Source: Pseudosulfitobacter pseudonitzschiae (lineage in GTDB: Bacteria > Pseudomonadota > Alphaproteobacteria > Rhodobacterales > Rhodobacteraceae). From it: DNA of 64,000 nucleotides. Location of the stretch: assembly GCF_900129395.1 (NCBI RefSeq), contig NZ_FQVP01000006.1, positions 62,001 through 126,000 of the forward strand, written 5' to 3'. The notes beneath the pieces were generated by a model. The model saw only the letters and a list, made by a program, of their open reading frames with translations. It was not told where the DNA came from and did not search any database. The first letter of the stretch is position 1; each line of letters begins with the position of its first letter. A program made the position numbers and the translations under genes. This document shows positions 16,693-26,840 of the stretch, piece by piece.

Positions 16693-17439
16693 ATGGACGA
16701 AACCCCGCCGCAGAAATCGCCCCTCGTGCCAGAGCGTGCGCGCGGAAACCTTGTGGCTGCGGTCGTGGCAGCCCTGCGCGAGCAGATTGTCGGAGGGCGG
16801 TTTGCAGTCGGGGAAAAGCTGCCGTCCGAGGCGCGTTTGACCGAGGCGTTTTCGGTGTCACGCACGGTGATCCGCGAGGCAATTGCCACGCTGCGCGCCG
16901 ATGGTCTGGTCGAGCCGCGCCAGGGGGCAGGGGTGTTCGTCCTGGCCCCGGCAGAGCCTGAGGTGCGCCCGTTCCAGGTGGTGGATGTCGACAAGATTTC
17001 CTCGATCATCGAAGTGCTTGAACTGCGCACGGCGGTCGAGATCGAGGCGGCGGCGCTGGCTGCAACACGGCGGTCACCTGCGCAGGAAGACGAGATCTAT
17101 CAGGCCGAGGCCGAGGTGCGCGCGCTGGCGCAGGAAGGCCAGCCTACGGCGCAGGCGGATTTCCGGTTTCACCGCGCCGTGGCGCTGGCGGCGAACAACC
17201 CGCGCTTTGTCGAATTTCTGGACATGATGGGCGAGGCATCGATCCCGCGGTCGCGTCTGGAAGGGGCGGGCGGACAGCACAGCACGGACAGCTACATCGC
17301 GCTGATTTCAGCCGAACACCGCGCGATTGCCAACGCCATTGCACAGGCCAATGCAGACGACGCGCGTGCCGCGATGCGCCATCATCTGATGGGCAGCCAG
17401 CAGCGGTATCGCAGTCTTTTGCGCGGCCCTGCCGAATAG
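16693..17439 (+). CDS. GntR family (FadR subfamily) transcriptional regulator
   Basis: A 248-residue regulator with an N-terminal winged HTH (about residues 20-85, including KLPSEARLTEAFSVSRTVIREAI) and a C-terminal all-helical FCD ligand domain (about 100-235). FCD domains typically bind carboxylates or sugar acids through metal-coordinating residues. AGGAG stands before the ATG. It lies between udh (divergent) and kdgD (same strand, 72 bp downstream), so it most likely controls uronate use in response to a uronate or aldarate. TTGACA at 16642 could serve its promoter. Confidence 0.88.
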   Translation: MDETPPQKSPLVPERARGNLVAAVVAALREQIVGGRFAVGEKLPSEARLTEAFSVSRTVIREAIATLRADGLVEPRQGAGVFVLAPAEPEVRPFQVVDVDKISSIIEVLELRTAVEIEAAALAATRRSPAQEDEIYQAEAEVRALAQEGQPTAQADFRFHRAVALAANNPRFVEFLDMMGEASIPRSRLEGAGGQHSTDSYIALISAEHRAIANAIAQANADDARAAMRHHLMGSQQRYRSLLRGPAE

Positions 17440-18417
<978 letters not shown>

Positions 18418-18418
18418 A

Positions 18419-19174
18419 CTAGCCTTGCGTGCCGGTCAGGCGCGCGCGCAGGGTCAGGCGCACCTCTTCGGGCAGGCCAATCGACTGTAGATAGCTGCGG
18501 AATGTCCCGTATTTCGCGCGGATCGCGTCCATCGTCGCGGCCAGCGTCTCGGCCGGGCTTTCCAACATGCGGGCATAGCGTTCGGTGTCGCCACCGCGCG
18601 CGCGGGAGATGTCCAGGAATTCGGCCACCAGATCGGGGATAAACTCGGCGGTCAGCGCATAGTCGGCGATGATCTGTTCGCGGCGCACACCCGCAATGCC
18701 CAACAGCAGCGCCGCGATGATGCCGGTGCGGTCCTTGCCTGCGGTGCAGTTGAACAACACGGCACCGTCGTCGATCTGGGCCATCTCGGTCAGGATTTCG
18801 CAGATCGCATCGCCGCGTGTTTCCAGTGCGGTCATGTAAAAGGTGAACAGCGGATGGTCGCCCTCTTGCGCGGCATCCGACATGGATTGCGGCGACAGGT
18901 CGTCAAACAGCGGCAGGTTCAGATATCGCACATCCGGATAGGCGGCAAAGGGGTTGGGGGCGGTTGCCACCTCGGCGCTGGTGCGCAGGTCGATGACGGC
19001 GCGCAGACCCTCGTCATGCAGGCGGGTGATTTCCTGCGGGGCGATGCGGTGCAGGCTGTCCGACCGCAGGAACCGCCGCCACGGGATCGGCGTGCCTGCA
19101 CGTGTCTGGTATCCGCCGAGGTCGCGGATGTTAAAGGCGCCCTCGACGGGCAGGTGCCGTTTGCCGCCGCTCAT
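18419..19174 (-). CDS. tyrosine-phosphatase-family protein (CX5R phosphatase)
   Basis: A 251-residue protein with the FNIRDLGGY N-terminal motif and the catalytic P-loop FNCTAGKDRTG (Cys-x5-Arg), typical of the bacterial Tyr/Ser phosphatase (Y_phosphatase3) family. Members dephosphorylate proteins, phosphoinositides or small phosphate esters. No signal peptide is seen, so it is cytoplasmic. Its ATG overlaps the stop of the preceding metallophosphoesterase gene (ATGA), making it the last gene of a seven-gene ABC-transporter operon. Two coupled phosphoester hydrolases in one transporter operon suggest a role in processing imported phosphorylated compounds. The substrate is unknown. Confidence 0.82.
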   Translation of the reverse strand: MSGGKRHLPVEGAFNIRDLGGYQTRAGTPIPWRRFLRSDSLHRIAPQEITRLHDEGLRAVIDLRTSAEVATAPNPFAAYPDVRYLNLPLFDDLSPQSMSDAAQEGDHPLFTFYMTALETRGDAICEILTEMAQIDDGAVLFNCTAGKDRTGIIAALLLGIAGVRREQIIADYALTAEFIPDLVAEFLDISRARGGDTERYARMLESPAETLAATMDAIRAKYGTFRSYLQSIGLPEEVRLTLRARLTGTQG

Positions 19175-19980
19175 GTGAAGGCCAGCAGGCGCGCGCGGTC
19201 GATCACGCCCAGTTCGCGCGCTTCGGGTGTCAGGGGGACAAAGCTGACGGTCAGCCCGCTGTCACGCCAGTCGCAGATGCCTAATGCGCGGCCTTCGATC
19301 AGGCGCAGGTCGCGGGTTTCCAGCAGGTCGACGGTGGAATTCAGCCCCATCGAGACCACGATGGGAATGCCGTGCCACTGGGTGACCTGATTGATGTGGA
19401 TGTGCCCCGACAGGATCGCCGCCACGCGATGCCCGTGCAGCATATCGGCCAGCCGGTTGGTGCTGTCCATGTCGATGCTGCCCCATGGCAGGCCCGCGTC
19501 ATCAATGCGCGGCGGGTGGTGCATGACGATCAGCTTTGGCAGCTCTGCGTGACGGGTCAGCGGCTGTGCCAGATAGTCGAACTGTGCATCGCAAATGGTG
19601 CCCGCCACATGGCCCGGCACCATGGTGTCCAGCGTGATCACATGCAGGCCCGCGTGCACGGCATCGTGGAAATAGGGCGCGTCGGATGTCGCGCCGTCAA
19701 ACACCTGATGAAACCCTTCGCGCTTGTCATGGTTTCCCAGCGCCAGCACCAGCGGCGCGGCCAGCGGGGACAGGATGTCCTTGATCAGCTCATAGCTGGC
19801 CGGATCGCCCATGTTGGTCAGATCGCCGCTGGCCACGACGAAATCGGGCTGGCGGTCCATGGCGTTGATGATCCCAACCACCTGTTCCAGCATCGCGGCG
19901 TTTCCGGCCACGTTTGCCGACGGATCGCCCGCGTCGGGGTGCGATACGTGGATGTCTGTCAGGTGGATAAAGCGCGTCAT
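19171..19980 (-). CDS. metallophosphoesterase (CpdA/GpdQ-like phosphodiesterase)
   Basis: A 269-residue class III cyclic-nucleotide/glycerophosphodiester phosphodiesterase-like enzyme. The dinuclear-metal motifs are all present in order: DIHVS (D-x-H), GDLTN, GNHD, an MHHPP histidine and SGHIHINQ (G-H-x-H). GpdQ and CpdA relatives hydrolyse phosphodiesters such as glycerophosphodiesters or cAMP. There is no signal peptide. ATGA overlaps join it to the upstream ABC ATPase gene and to the downstream phosphatase gene, so it is made in step with the transporter. This favours a catabolic phosphodiesterase over a housekeeping cAMP regulator, though that is inference. Confidence 0.85.
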   Translation of the reverse strand: MTRFIHLTDIHVSHPDAGDPSANVAGNAAMLEQVVGIINAMDRQPDFVVASGDLTNMGDPASYELIKDILSPLAAPLVLALGNHDKREGFHQVFDGATSDAPYFHDAVHAGLHVITLDTMVPGHVAGTICDAQFDYLAQPLTRHAELPKLIVMHHPPRIDDAGLPWGSIDMDSTNRLADMLHGHRVAAILSGHIHINQVTQWHGIPIVVSMGLNSTVDLLETRDLRLIEGRALGICDWRDSGLTVSFVPLTPEARELGVIDRARLLAFT

Positions 19981-20762
19981 GTGGAAACTCCTGCGGCCTT
20001 GAGCAAGGTTTGGGTATAAGCATGGGCCGGACTGCGCAAGACCTGCGCGGCGGGGCCGGATTCCAGCGGCTTGCCGTGCTGCATGACAAGGATGTGGTCG
20101 CAGATCGACGCCACAACGGCCAGATCGTGGCTGATGAACAGGATGCCCAGCCCCAGATCGTCCTGAAGGTCCATCAACAGGTTCAGGATCTGCGCCTGCA
20201 CCGACACGTCCAGCGCCGAAACGGCCTCGTCCGCGACCAGCAGGGCGGGGCGGGTGACGATGGCGCGGGCGATGGCGATGCGCTGGCGTTGGCCGCCGGA
20301 AAACTCGTGCGGGTATTTGTCTGCATCGCGGGCGGGCAGGCCGACCTGTTCCAGCGCCTCGGCGGTGCGGCGGGCGGTGTCGGTATCGGCGCCAATCGCG
20401 CGCATGGGTTCGGCAATCGACCAACCCACGGTGCGGCGCGGGTCCAGCGAGCCGAAGGGGTCCTGAAACACCATCTGGAATTTCTGGCGTTGCAGGCGCA
20501 ATTCGTAAGGCGACAGGGCGTGCAGGTTCTGCCCCTGAAACAGCACCTCGCCCGCGTCCGGTGTCTCGAACGCCATGACCATGCGGGCGATGGTCGACTT
20601 GCCCGAGCCGGATTCCCCCACCACGCCCAGCGTTTCGCCCGCGCGGATGGTGAAACTGGTGTTGTCCACCGCCGTCAGCACCGGGGCCGGGTGCAGCAGC
20701 GACGTGCGCGGCAGGCGGTAGCGGCGGGTCAGGTTGCGGGCGTCCAGCAGCGGGGCGGTCAT
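19977..20762 (-). CDS. ABC transporter ATPase, dipeptide/oligopeptide type (DppF-like)
   Basis: A 261-residue ATPase with Walker A GESGSGKST, the FSGGQRQR signature, Walker B LLVADEAVSALD and the H-loop ISHDLAVV. It lacks the C-terminal oligopeptide/dipeptide extension with cysteines that its partner carries, so it is at the short end for DppF. ATG 20762 is used because it overlaps the partner stop (ATGA). It energises import of the ligand of the SBP_5 receptor at 23.5 kb. Confidence 0.87.
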   Translation of the reverse strand: MTAPLLDARNLTRRYRLPRTSLLHPAPVLTAVDNTSFTIRAGETLGVVGESGSGKSTIARMVMAFETPDAGEVLFQGQNLHALSPYELRLQRQKFQMVFQDPFGSLDPRRTVGWSIAEPMRAIGADTDTARRTAEALEQVGLPARDADKYPHEFSGGQRQRIAIARAIVTRPALLVADEAVSALDVSVQAQILNLLMDLQDDLGLGILFISHDLAVVASICDHILVMQHGKPLESGPAAQVLRSPAHAYTQTLLKAAGVST

Positions 20763-21727
20763 GGCGTGGCCCCCAGCAGGTGACAGGCGGCAGAGCGGTC
20801 CGCGTCCAAAGCGTGGTCCGTGGGGCGCGTGCCCGCGCACTGCGGCAGCTCGACACTGCACCGGCCCGAAAAGCGGCAGCCTTGGGGCAGGGCGGCCAGT
20901 GGGGGCACGGTGCCCGGCAGGGTCGGCAGGCGGCGGCGTTTGCCGGTCGCGTCACGCGGCGGGACGGTGGGGTCGGGACGCGCGGCCAGCAGTCCTTGCG
21001 TATAGGGATGCGCGGGGGCCGACAGCACCTGCGCGGTCGGGCCACGTTCGATCATGTCGCCGCCGTACATCACCACGATGTCCTTGGTGGTGCGCGCCAC
21101 CGCCGCCAGATCATGGGTGATGAACACCAGCGCCATGCCGCGTTCCTGCGCCAGCCGCACCAGCAGATCGGTGATCCGAAGCGCCACGTTCGCGTCCAGC
21201 GCTGTCGTCGGTTCATCCGCGATCAGCAGCGCAGGGTTGCACGCCAGTGCCAGCGCGATCAGCACCCGCTGACGTTGGCCGCCGCTTAGCTCGTGCGGGA
21301 ACATGCGCAGGCGCGCGGCGGGGTCGGGAATGCCGACCTCCTCCAACAAAGCCAGCACGCGGGCCTGCGCCTGTGCGCGGCTCAGCCCCTCGTGCACGAT
21401 CAGCGGTTCCATCACCGTGTCGCCTATGCGGCGCAGCGGGTTCAGCGCGCTCATCGGTTCCTGAAAGATCATCGCAACCCGCCGCGCGCGCATCTGCTGC
21501 CATGTGGCTTCGGTCGCGTGGGTCATGTCGTGGCCGTCGATGGTCAGCCGTCCGCTGATTGTTGCCGCGTCAGGGGCCATGCCCATCAGGGCCAGCGCCA
21601 GCATGGTCTTGCCCGACCCGCTTTCACCGACAATGCCCAGCCGGTCACCCTGACGGATGTCCAGCGTGGCCCGGCGCAGGGCGGTGGCGGTGCCAAAGCT
21701 GACGGAGAAATCGGCAAGCTGGAACAT
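20759..21727 (-). CDS. ABC transporter ATPase, dipeptide/oligopeptide type (DppD-like)
   Basis: A 322-residue ATPase with Walker A GESGSGKTM, signature LSGGQRQRV, Walker B LLIADEPTTALD and H-loop ITHDLAAV. The C-terminal oligo_HPY extension is present, with the cysteine-bearing GCRFSGRC segment. It starts directly after the DppC-like gene stop. With the DppF-like protein it forms the ATPase heterodimer of the transporter. Confidence 0.9.
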   Translation of the reverse strand: MFQLADFSVSFGTATALRRATLDIRQGDRLGIVGESGSGKTMLALALMGMAPDAATISGRLTIDGHDMTHATEATWQQMRARRVAMIFQEPMSALNPLRRIGDTVMEPLIVHEGLSRAQAQARVLALLEEVGIPDPAARLRMFPHELSGGQRQRVLIALALACNPALLIADEPTTALDANVALRITDLLVRLAQERGMALVFITHDLAAVARTTKDIVVMYGGDMIERGPTAQVLSAPAHPYTQGLLAARPDPTVPPRDATGKRRRLPTLPGTVPPLAALPQGCRFSGRCSVELPQCAGTRPTDHALDADRSAACHLLGATP

Positions 21728-22549
21728 CTAACGCTCCCTCGACAGGCGGGGGTCGGACATATCGCGCAGCCCGTCGCCCAGCAGGCCAAAGCCGACAACC
21801 GCCACGACGATGCACAGCCCCGGATAGATCGCCAGTTGCGGCGCAAGATACATCAGCGTCTGCGCCTCGGACAGCAGGCGGCCCCAACTGGACGCGGGCG
21901 GTTGCGCGCCAAGGCCAAGGTAGGACAGCGCCGCCTCGGCCAGGATGGCGACGGCGAATTCAATGGTCGCCTGCACGATGATCGCGGCGGCGATGTTGGG
22001 CAGGATGTGGTCGCGGCTGATGGCAAAGCGGTTCATGCCCGCCGCGCGGGCCGCCAGCACATAGTCCAGCGTCCAGACCTGGTTGGCCGCGCCGCGCGTC
22101 ACACGGGCAAAGACCGGAATGTTGATAAACGCAATCGCCAGCACCGCGTTCGTCAGCGACGGGCCAAAGACCGCCGCCAGCATGATCGCAAACAGCAGCG
22201 CCGGAAAGGCAAAGCCAAGATCGGCCAGCCGCATCACCCCGTCTTCGACCCAGCCGCCGATGGCCGAGGCCAGCAGCCCCAGCGCCACGCCGACCGACCC
22301 GCCCAGCAGCACCGCCACCAGCGCCACCGCCATCGAATTGCGCGCGCCCGCCATCAGTTGCGAGACCACATCGCGGCCCAGCTGGTCGGTGCCCAGCCAG
22401 TGGGTGGCCGAGGGGGGCGCGAACTTGTTCGAAATCGTCATCAGCGTCGCGTCATGCGGGGTCCACACCAACGAAAGTGCTGCGGTGCCGACGACCAGCG
22501 CCACCAGCACCGCGCCAAGGATGAAATTGACAGGCAAACGGCGGGTCAT
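21728..22549 (-). CDS. ABC transporter permease, DppC-like
   Basis: A 273-residue inner-membrane permease. It has an N-terminal helix, a periplasmic stretch containing HWLGTDQLGRDV (hallmark of DppC/OppC), a BPD_transp_1 core and the EAA-type loop (EAALSYLGLGAQPPASSWG). It overlaps the dppB-like stop by four bases and directly precedes the ATPase gene in the transcript. Confidence 0.9.
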   Translation of the reverse strand: MTRRLPVNFILGAVLVALVVGTAALSLVWTPHDATLMTISNKFAPPSATHWLGTDQLGRDVVSQLMAGARNSMAVALVAVLLGGSVGVALGLLASAIGGWVEDGVMRLADLGFAFPALLFAIMLAAVFGPSLTNAVLAIAFINIPVFARVTRGAANQVWTLDYVLAARAAGMNRFAISRDHILPNIAAAIIVQATIEFAVAILAEAALSYLGLGAQPPASSWGRLLSEAQTLMYLAPQLAIYPGLCIVVAVVGFGLLGDGLRDMSDPRLSRER

Positions 22550-23490
22550 GTGCGGGCCTTCAGGCGCGGGTCGATCACCACGTACAGCAGATCAACCACG
22601 AAATTGGCCGTCACCACGATGGCGGCAAACAGCATCACCAGCGCCTGCACCGTCGGCAGGTCGCGGTTGGAAATCGACTGGAATATCAGCCGCCCCAGCC
22701 CGGGCAGGTAGAACACGTTTTCAATCACGATGGTGCCGGTCACCAGCGCCGCGAACTGCATTCCCACGATGGTCACGATCGGCACCAGCGCGTTCGGCAG
22801 CACGTGCCGCCACAACACCCGCCGCCGCGACAGCCCCGAGGCGCGGGCGGTGCGCACAAAATCCTGCCGCATGACTTCAAGCGCCGATGACCGCGTGACC
22901 CGCGCCAGCACCGCCGACTGCACCACGCCCAGGGCAATGGTCGGCAACACCAGCGAACGCATCGCCGCCACCGGATCGGACCAGCCCGCGAAGCCGCCGG
23001 GCGGCAGCCAGCGCAGTTTGACCGCGAACAGCAACACCAGCAGCATCGACAGCCAGAACGCAGGCACCGCGATCCCGATCTGCGAGATGAACATCACCCC
23101 CCAGTCGCCCACCTTGCGGTGCCGCGCCGCAGCACCGATGCCCAGGCTCAGCGCGATCACCAGCGTAAAGATCATGCCCGCCACCGCCAGCGACACGGTC
23201 ATCGGCAGCCGTTCCGCGATCAGCTCGGACACCGGCACGCGGAAGGAATGGCTGATGCCGAAATCACCCTGCAGGGCGTTCCAGATCCACGAGACATAGC
23301 GCGCCAGCACCGGCTGGTTCAGCCCCAGCTGTTCGCGCAACGCGGCCAGCGCGTCGTCGGTCGCGTCCAGCCCCAGGATGGTCAGCGCCGGATCACCCGG
23401 CAGGATGTTCATCACTGCAAAGACAACCGCCGACACCACAAACAGTGTCGCCACGAAACCGGCGGTCCGGCGAAAGATGAAATACCACAT
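22546..23490 (-). CDS. ABC transporter permease, DppB-like
   Basis: A 314-residue permease with the family N terminus ([21 protein letters not shown]-like hydrophobic start), the PGDPA motif, and a C-terminal EAA loop region ([23 protein letters not shown], seen as the usual cytoplasmic coupling helix). About six membrane segments are expected. It pairs with the DppC-like subunit encoded immediately downstream. Confidence 0.9.
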   Translation of the reverse strand: MWYFIFRRTAGFVATLFVVSAVVFAVMNILPGDPALTILGLDATDDALAALREQLGLNQPVLARYVSWIWNALQGDFGISHSFRVPVSELIAERLPMTVSLAVAGMIFTLVIALSLGIGAAARHRKVGDWGVMFISQIGIAVPAFWLSMLLVLLFAVKLRWLPPGGFAGWSDPVAAMRSLVLPTIALGVVQSAVLARVTRSSALEVMRQDFVRTARASGLSRRRVLWRHVLPNALVPIVTIVGMQFAALVTGTIVIENVFYLPGLGRLIFQSISNRDLPTVQALVMLFAAIVVTANFVVDLLYVVIDPRLKART

Positions 23491-23536
23491 CCGTTTGATC
23501 CGGCAGCAGGGTCCGAAACCCTGCCGCCGATCCTTG

Positions 23537-25024
23537 TCAGCCTGGGTTCGTCACACCCTTGAGCGGCATGTACAGGACGGGGGCCGAGGACCAGTAGCCT
23601 TCGACGCTGGTCTTGAAGACGCCCAGCAGCGGCAACTGGAACAGGAACACGTGCACCGACTGGTCGGTCAGAAAGCGTTGACCTTCCTGCAGCAGTTCAT
23701 CGCGCCGGGTGGGATCGGTTTCGGTTTCGATCCGGCCCCACAGGTCGTTGAAGGTGGCGTCATCGTAGCCGTAGAAATAATCCGGCCCCCGCGCAAAGTT
23801 GCCCATGTCGTTGGGCGACGTGTGCGCGATGATTGTCATGTCATAGTTCTTTTTCTTGTAGATCTCGTCGATCCAGAAGCCCCATTCGACGTTCTCGACC
23901 TTGGCGTCGATGCCGGCCGCGGCCAGTTCCGACTGAATGATTTCAGCCGACCGTGTGGCATAGGGGAAGGGCGGCACGCGCAGGGTCATGGTGGTGCCTT
24001 CGACGCCCGCGTCCGTGAACATCTGCTTGGCCTTGGCCGTGTCGTGCGGATAGGCGTCGGTCAGGTCGACATAGGCGGTGCCGTGCGGTGGGTAAAAGCT
24101 GCCGATGGGCACGGCCTGGCCGTACATCGCGCCTTCGATGATCTCGTCGCGGTTCACGGCGGTGGCCACGGCGCGGCGCACCTCGATGTTGTCGAAGGGC
24201 GGTTTCGAGTTGTTCATGGCCAGGATGACCTCGCCCTCGGTCGAACCGATGTTCACGCGAAAGCGCGGGTCGGCTTCGAACTGGGTCAGCAGCTCGGGCG
24301 CGGGAAAGCCGGGGAAGGCGTCCAGCTCTTCGGCCATCATCGCGGCAGTGGCCGCCGACGGGTCCGAGATAAAGCGGAACTCGACCTTGTCCAGTGCCAC
24401 GTTCGCGGCGTCGCGGTGGTCGGGGTTTTTCACCAGCGTCAGGCGGTCGCCCCGGGTCCAGCTGTCAAATTTGAACGGACCGGTGCCCACGGGGTTGGTG
24501 TTGTTGGTGTCCACCGATTCAGAGGCCACGATGGCGCTGTCGCCCTGACCCATGTTGAACAGGAAAAACGCATCCTTGCGCGACAGTTTGATTTCAACGG
24601 TGTGCGGGTCGATGGCGGTGACGCTTTCGATCGGCTTGAAAATCGACTTGGACGGGTTCACGCTGTCTTCGGCCATGGCGCGGTTGAACGAGAAGACCAC
24701 GTCGTCGGCGTCAAAGGCGGTGCCGTCGTGGAATGTCACGTCCTGGGCCAGCTGGAACGTATAGGTCAGCCCGTCGTCCGAAATTTTCCAGCCCGTGGCC
24801 AGGTTCGGTTGAACCTCGCCGTTCTCGGCAACGGTGGTCAGCGCCTCGAACACGTTCATGGTCATCATGCCGTCAATAGACGCGGTGGCATCGGCGGTGG
24901 GGTCCAGCGTGGTCGGTTCCTGTTGCAGGCCGATGATGATTTGGTCGGCGGCGGCGGCCAGTGGTGACAAGCCCATTCCCAGCGCGACAGTGGTTGCGGC
25001 GAAAATTCTTGAAAATTCAGACAT
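23537..25024 (-). CDS. ABC transporter substrate-binding protein, SBP_5 (peptide/opine/nickel) family
   Basis: A 495-residue periplasmic receptor with a signal peptide at residues 1 to about 25 (cleaved near LAAAADQ). The family entrance motif LQQEPTTLDP is followed by LATGWKISDDGLTYTF and VGTGPFKF. It is the first gene of a seven-gene minus-strand operon: receptor, two permeases, two ATPases, metallophosphoesterase, CX5R phosphatase. The family binds peptides but also opines, heme, nickel and sugar-like ligands, so a dipeptide should not be assumed. The phosphoesterase neighbours hint at a phosphorylated ligand. Confidence 0.9.
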   Translation of the reverse strand: MSEFSRIFAATTVALGMGLSPLAAAADQIIIGLQQEPTTLDPTADATASIDGMMTMNVFEALTTVAENGEVQPNLATGWKISDDGLTYTFQLAQDVTFHDGTAFDADDVVFSFNRAMAEDSVNPSKSIFKPIESVTAIDPHTVEIKLSRKDAFFLFNMGQGDSAIVASESVDTNNTNPVGTGPFKFDSWTRGDRLTLVKNPDHRDAANVALDKVEFRFISDPSAATAAMMAEELDAFPGFPAPELLTQFEADPRFRVNIGSTEGEVILAMNNSKPPFDNIEVRRAVATAVNRDEIIEGAMYGQAVPIGSFYPPHGTAYVDLTDAYPHDTAKAKQMFTDAGVEGTTMTLRVPPFPYATRSAEIIQSELAAAGIDAKVENVEWGFWIDEIYKKKNYDMTIIAHTSPNDMGNFARGPDYFYGYDDATFNDLWGRIETETDPTRRDELLQEGQRFLTDQSVHVFLFQLPLLGVFKTSVEGYWSSAPVLYMPLKGVTNPG

Positions 25025-25252
25025 TAGGACCCCCAGGTTCCATGGCAGATACGGGTGGCCAACCGCCTCCCTTGTGCGCATCAGTCTGCGCAGGCGCACG
25101 GGGATGGTCAATGCAATTACGGCAGAGACAAAAAAACTTCATAGTTCCGCTTGCGGGCGTTTGTTGCGCGGGGCCGTGTCTGGTGCGGAGGATCTTTGCA
25201 AGATTTCGTCAGTATGGCTTGAGCGCGCTGTCGGTCGGCCTAATTCACGAGG

Positions 25253-25897
25253 ATGAAATATTGTATCATCTTCGCCCTGTGCCTGCTGAGCGCCTGTGGA
25301 CGCGGCGTGCCGCAGGATGCACGCATCGTTGTGGCGGGGGATTCCGTCATGGCTTGGAACCGGACCGCAGGCGGGTCTGTCGCTGATGGCTTGCGCGCGG
25401 GTCTGGGCGCACCTGTCGGCGATGTTTCCCTGCCCTCTGCGCGTATCATCGGCGGCATCGGGCCGTTGAACATTCCGGCACAGCTGGAGGGGGTGCGGTC
25501 CGAGTGGGTGATCCTGAACGGCGGCGCCAACGACCTGAGCGCGAATTGCAGCTGCTCTGACTGCGGGGCGGTTCTGGATCGGTTGATTTCCGAAAACGGG
25601 ACCCAAGGTGCGATCCCTGCGTTGGTGGCCGATCTGCGGGCGCGCGGGTCAAAGGTGATATGGGCGGATTACTACACCGCGCCGCGCTATGCGGGCACCG
25701 CGTGTGAACAGCCCTATCAGGTGCTGGAGGACCGGCTGCGGCGGATGGCCGGATCTGATGCCGGGGTGACGCTGGCGGATATGGATGACGTGTTCCGGGC
25801 CGACGACCTGTCCCTGTTCGCTTCGGACCGTCTGCACCCGTCGCCAAAAGGATCGGCGCGCATTGCCGGACTGATCGCGCCATTGCTGGCGCGTTGA
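25253..25897 (+). CDS. SGNH/GDSL-type hydrolase lipoprotein
   Basis: A 214-residue predicted lipoprotein with lipobox LLSAC (Cys15). The four SGNH blocks are readable: GDSVMAW with nucleophile Ser, a Gly in block II, GGANDL (block III Asn) and DRLHPSPKG (block V Asp and His). Such enzymes are esterases or acyl/acetyl hydrolases acting on lipids or cell-wall polysaccharide. A cysteine-rich segment (CSCSDC) near residues 99-104 is uncommon and could be disulfide-bonded in the periplasm. It converges with the CHAP lipoprotein gene, 33 bp apart. The substrate is unknown. Confidence 0.8.
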   Translation: MKYCIIFALCLLSACGRGVPQDARIVVAGDSVMAWNRTAGGSVADGLRAGLGAPVGDVSLPSARIIGGIGPLNIPAQLEGVRSEWVILNGGANDLSANCSCSDCGAVLDRLISENGTQGAIPALVADLRARGSKVIWADYYTAPRYAGTACEQPYQVLEDRLRRMAGSDAGVTLADMDDVFRADDLSLFASDRLHPSPKGSARIAGLIAPLLAR

Positions 25898-25930
25898 ACA
25901 GTCTTCGCAACGGGTGGCAGCAGGCCGCCT

Positions 25931-26488
25931 TTAGTCGAGCGATGCGATTTTGGGCTGGTTTTCGACGGGATAGATGAACCCGTGGGTCGGATAGGTCGAT
26001 CCAAGGTTGCCGGGGGTGCTTTCGAGGCGCACGGCGGTCCAGTCATTTCCCTTGGACACGTCAACCGCAACCATTTTCATCGTGACCCTGTTTTTCTCCC
26101 AGTTGGCATGATCCACCTGGATCATCCTGTCCGAGAGAATTTGCGAAACCACCGCCACGTGTCCCATGGGATTTTTGCTGGTTGACCGGAATGCCAGAAC
26201 CGAGCCGGGGGCCGGGGCGTTGCCGCGCGGGTAGAGGCCCTTGGCCTTGTCCCACCACAGGTTCGCATTTCCGTAAATTTCAATGCCGCTCAGATCGCGG
26301 GCGAATGGGACGCACCACACGCGCGCGCCGCGTTCGTGCTTGGCCTCGACCTCCATCAGCGCCAGCGTCAAACGGTTCTGATCGATCCCGCTGTGCGTAA
26401 CTTCAGGTTTCTGGGCGCAGGCTGAGACCAGCATGCCCAAGGCCAGAAAAGCCCAGGGAAGTTTGCGCGCGTTGTTGGTTCGTAACAT
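25931..26488 (-). CDS. CHAP-domain lipoprotein (putative peptidoglycan amidase/endopeptidase)
   Basis: A 185-residue predicted lipoprotein with signal peptide and lipobox (LVSAC, Cys24). The CHAP fold is suggested by WCVPFARDLSG with the catalytic Cys, NANLWWDKA, an APGSVLAFR segment, and GHVAVVSQI with the catalytic His, followed by DHANW. CHAP enzymes cleave amide bonds in peptidoglycan or glutathionylspermidine. Membrane anchoring suggests cell-wall remodelling. It faces the SGNH lipoprotein gene tail to tail. Confidence 0.78.
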   Translation of the reverse strand: MLRTNNARKLPWAFLALGMLVSACAQKPEVTHSGIDQNRLTLALMEVEAKHERGARVWCVPFARDLSGIEIYGNANLWWDKAKGLYPRGNAPAPGSVLAFRSTSKNPMGHVAVVSQILSDRMIQVDHANWEKNRVTMKMVAVDVSKGNDWTAVRLESTPGNLGSTYPTHGFIYPVENQPKIASLD

Positions 26489-26840
26489 GATTTTGACTGC
26501 CCGTGTTTTTTGGACAGTCAGTATCGGTGACCGACGATTCTGGCAAATGGCATGGGCGGGAATTCGCGCGCGCGATAAAGTCTATCAATAACAGTGCCTT
26601 ATGTGAGTTTTGGCGGCGATCTGCCCGCCAGTCCGGTACGGCACGACGGCCCGTGAAAGCGCAGGACCGGAATCACGGTCGCGATATGCGCGGGGTCAAA
26701 GGGAGTGATCCGCGTTTTCCGGCGAGCGCGGCCGCGCGCCTCAAGGGGTGGCCGGACGTCATTTGAGGCATAGTCGTCAGAATCTTGATTGACGTACCTC
26801 AAGAATTCTCCGATCCTTGGGCAACTGGGGGGGAATCGAG
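26489..26840. other. intergenic region upstream of the lacI-type gene
   Basis: This 352-bp region holds no convincing gene. It is the divergent regulatory space between the CHAP lipoprotein gene and the LacI-family gene. It contains an inverted repeat TGACTG / CAGTCA (26494-26499 and 26515-26520) next to the CHAP start, a small CGGTGACCG palindrome at about 26525, and a nested inverted repeat near 26763-26802. No RNA gene was recognised. Confidence 0.5.
26763..26802. promoter_or_regulatory. nested inverted repeat, putative operator of the sugar operon
   Basis: Outer arms TTGAGG (26763) and CCTCAA (26797) enclose inner arms CGTCA (26775) and TGACG (26790), with a ten-base centre. It lies 38 bp before the lacI-type start codon, which also opens the xylA operon. 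It could be an operator for the LacI protein or an RNA hairpin. Position is the main support. Confidence 0.35.

Noticed and set aside
26503-26766. Possible 87-codon gene upstream of the lacI-type regulator
   Set aside because: No ribosome binding site, no recognisable motif, and it lies in the divergent promoter region.
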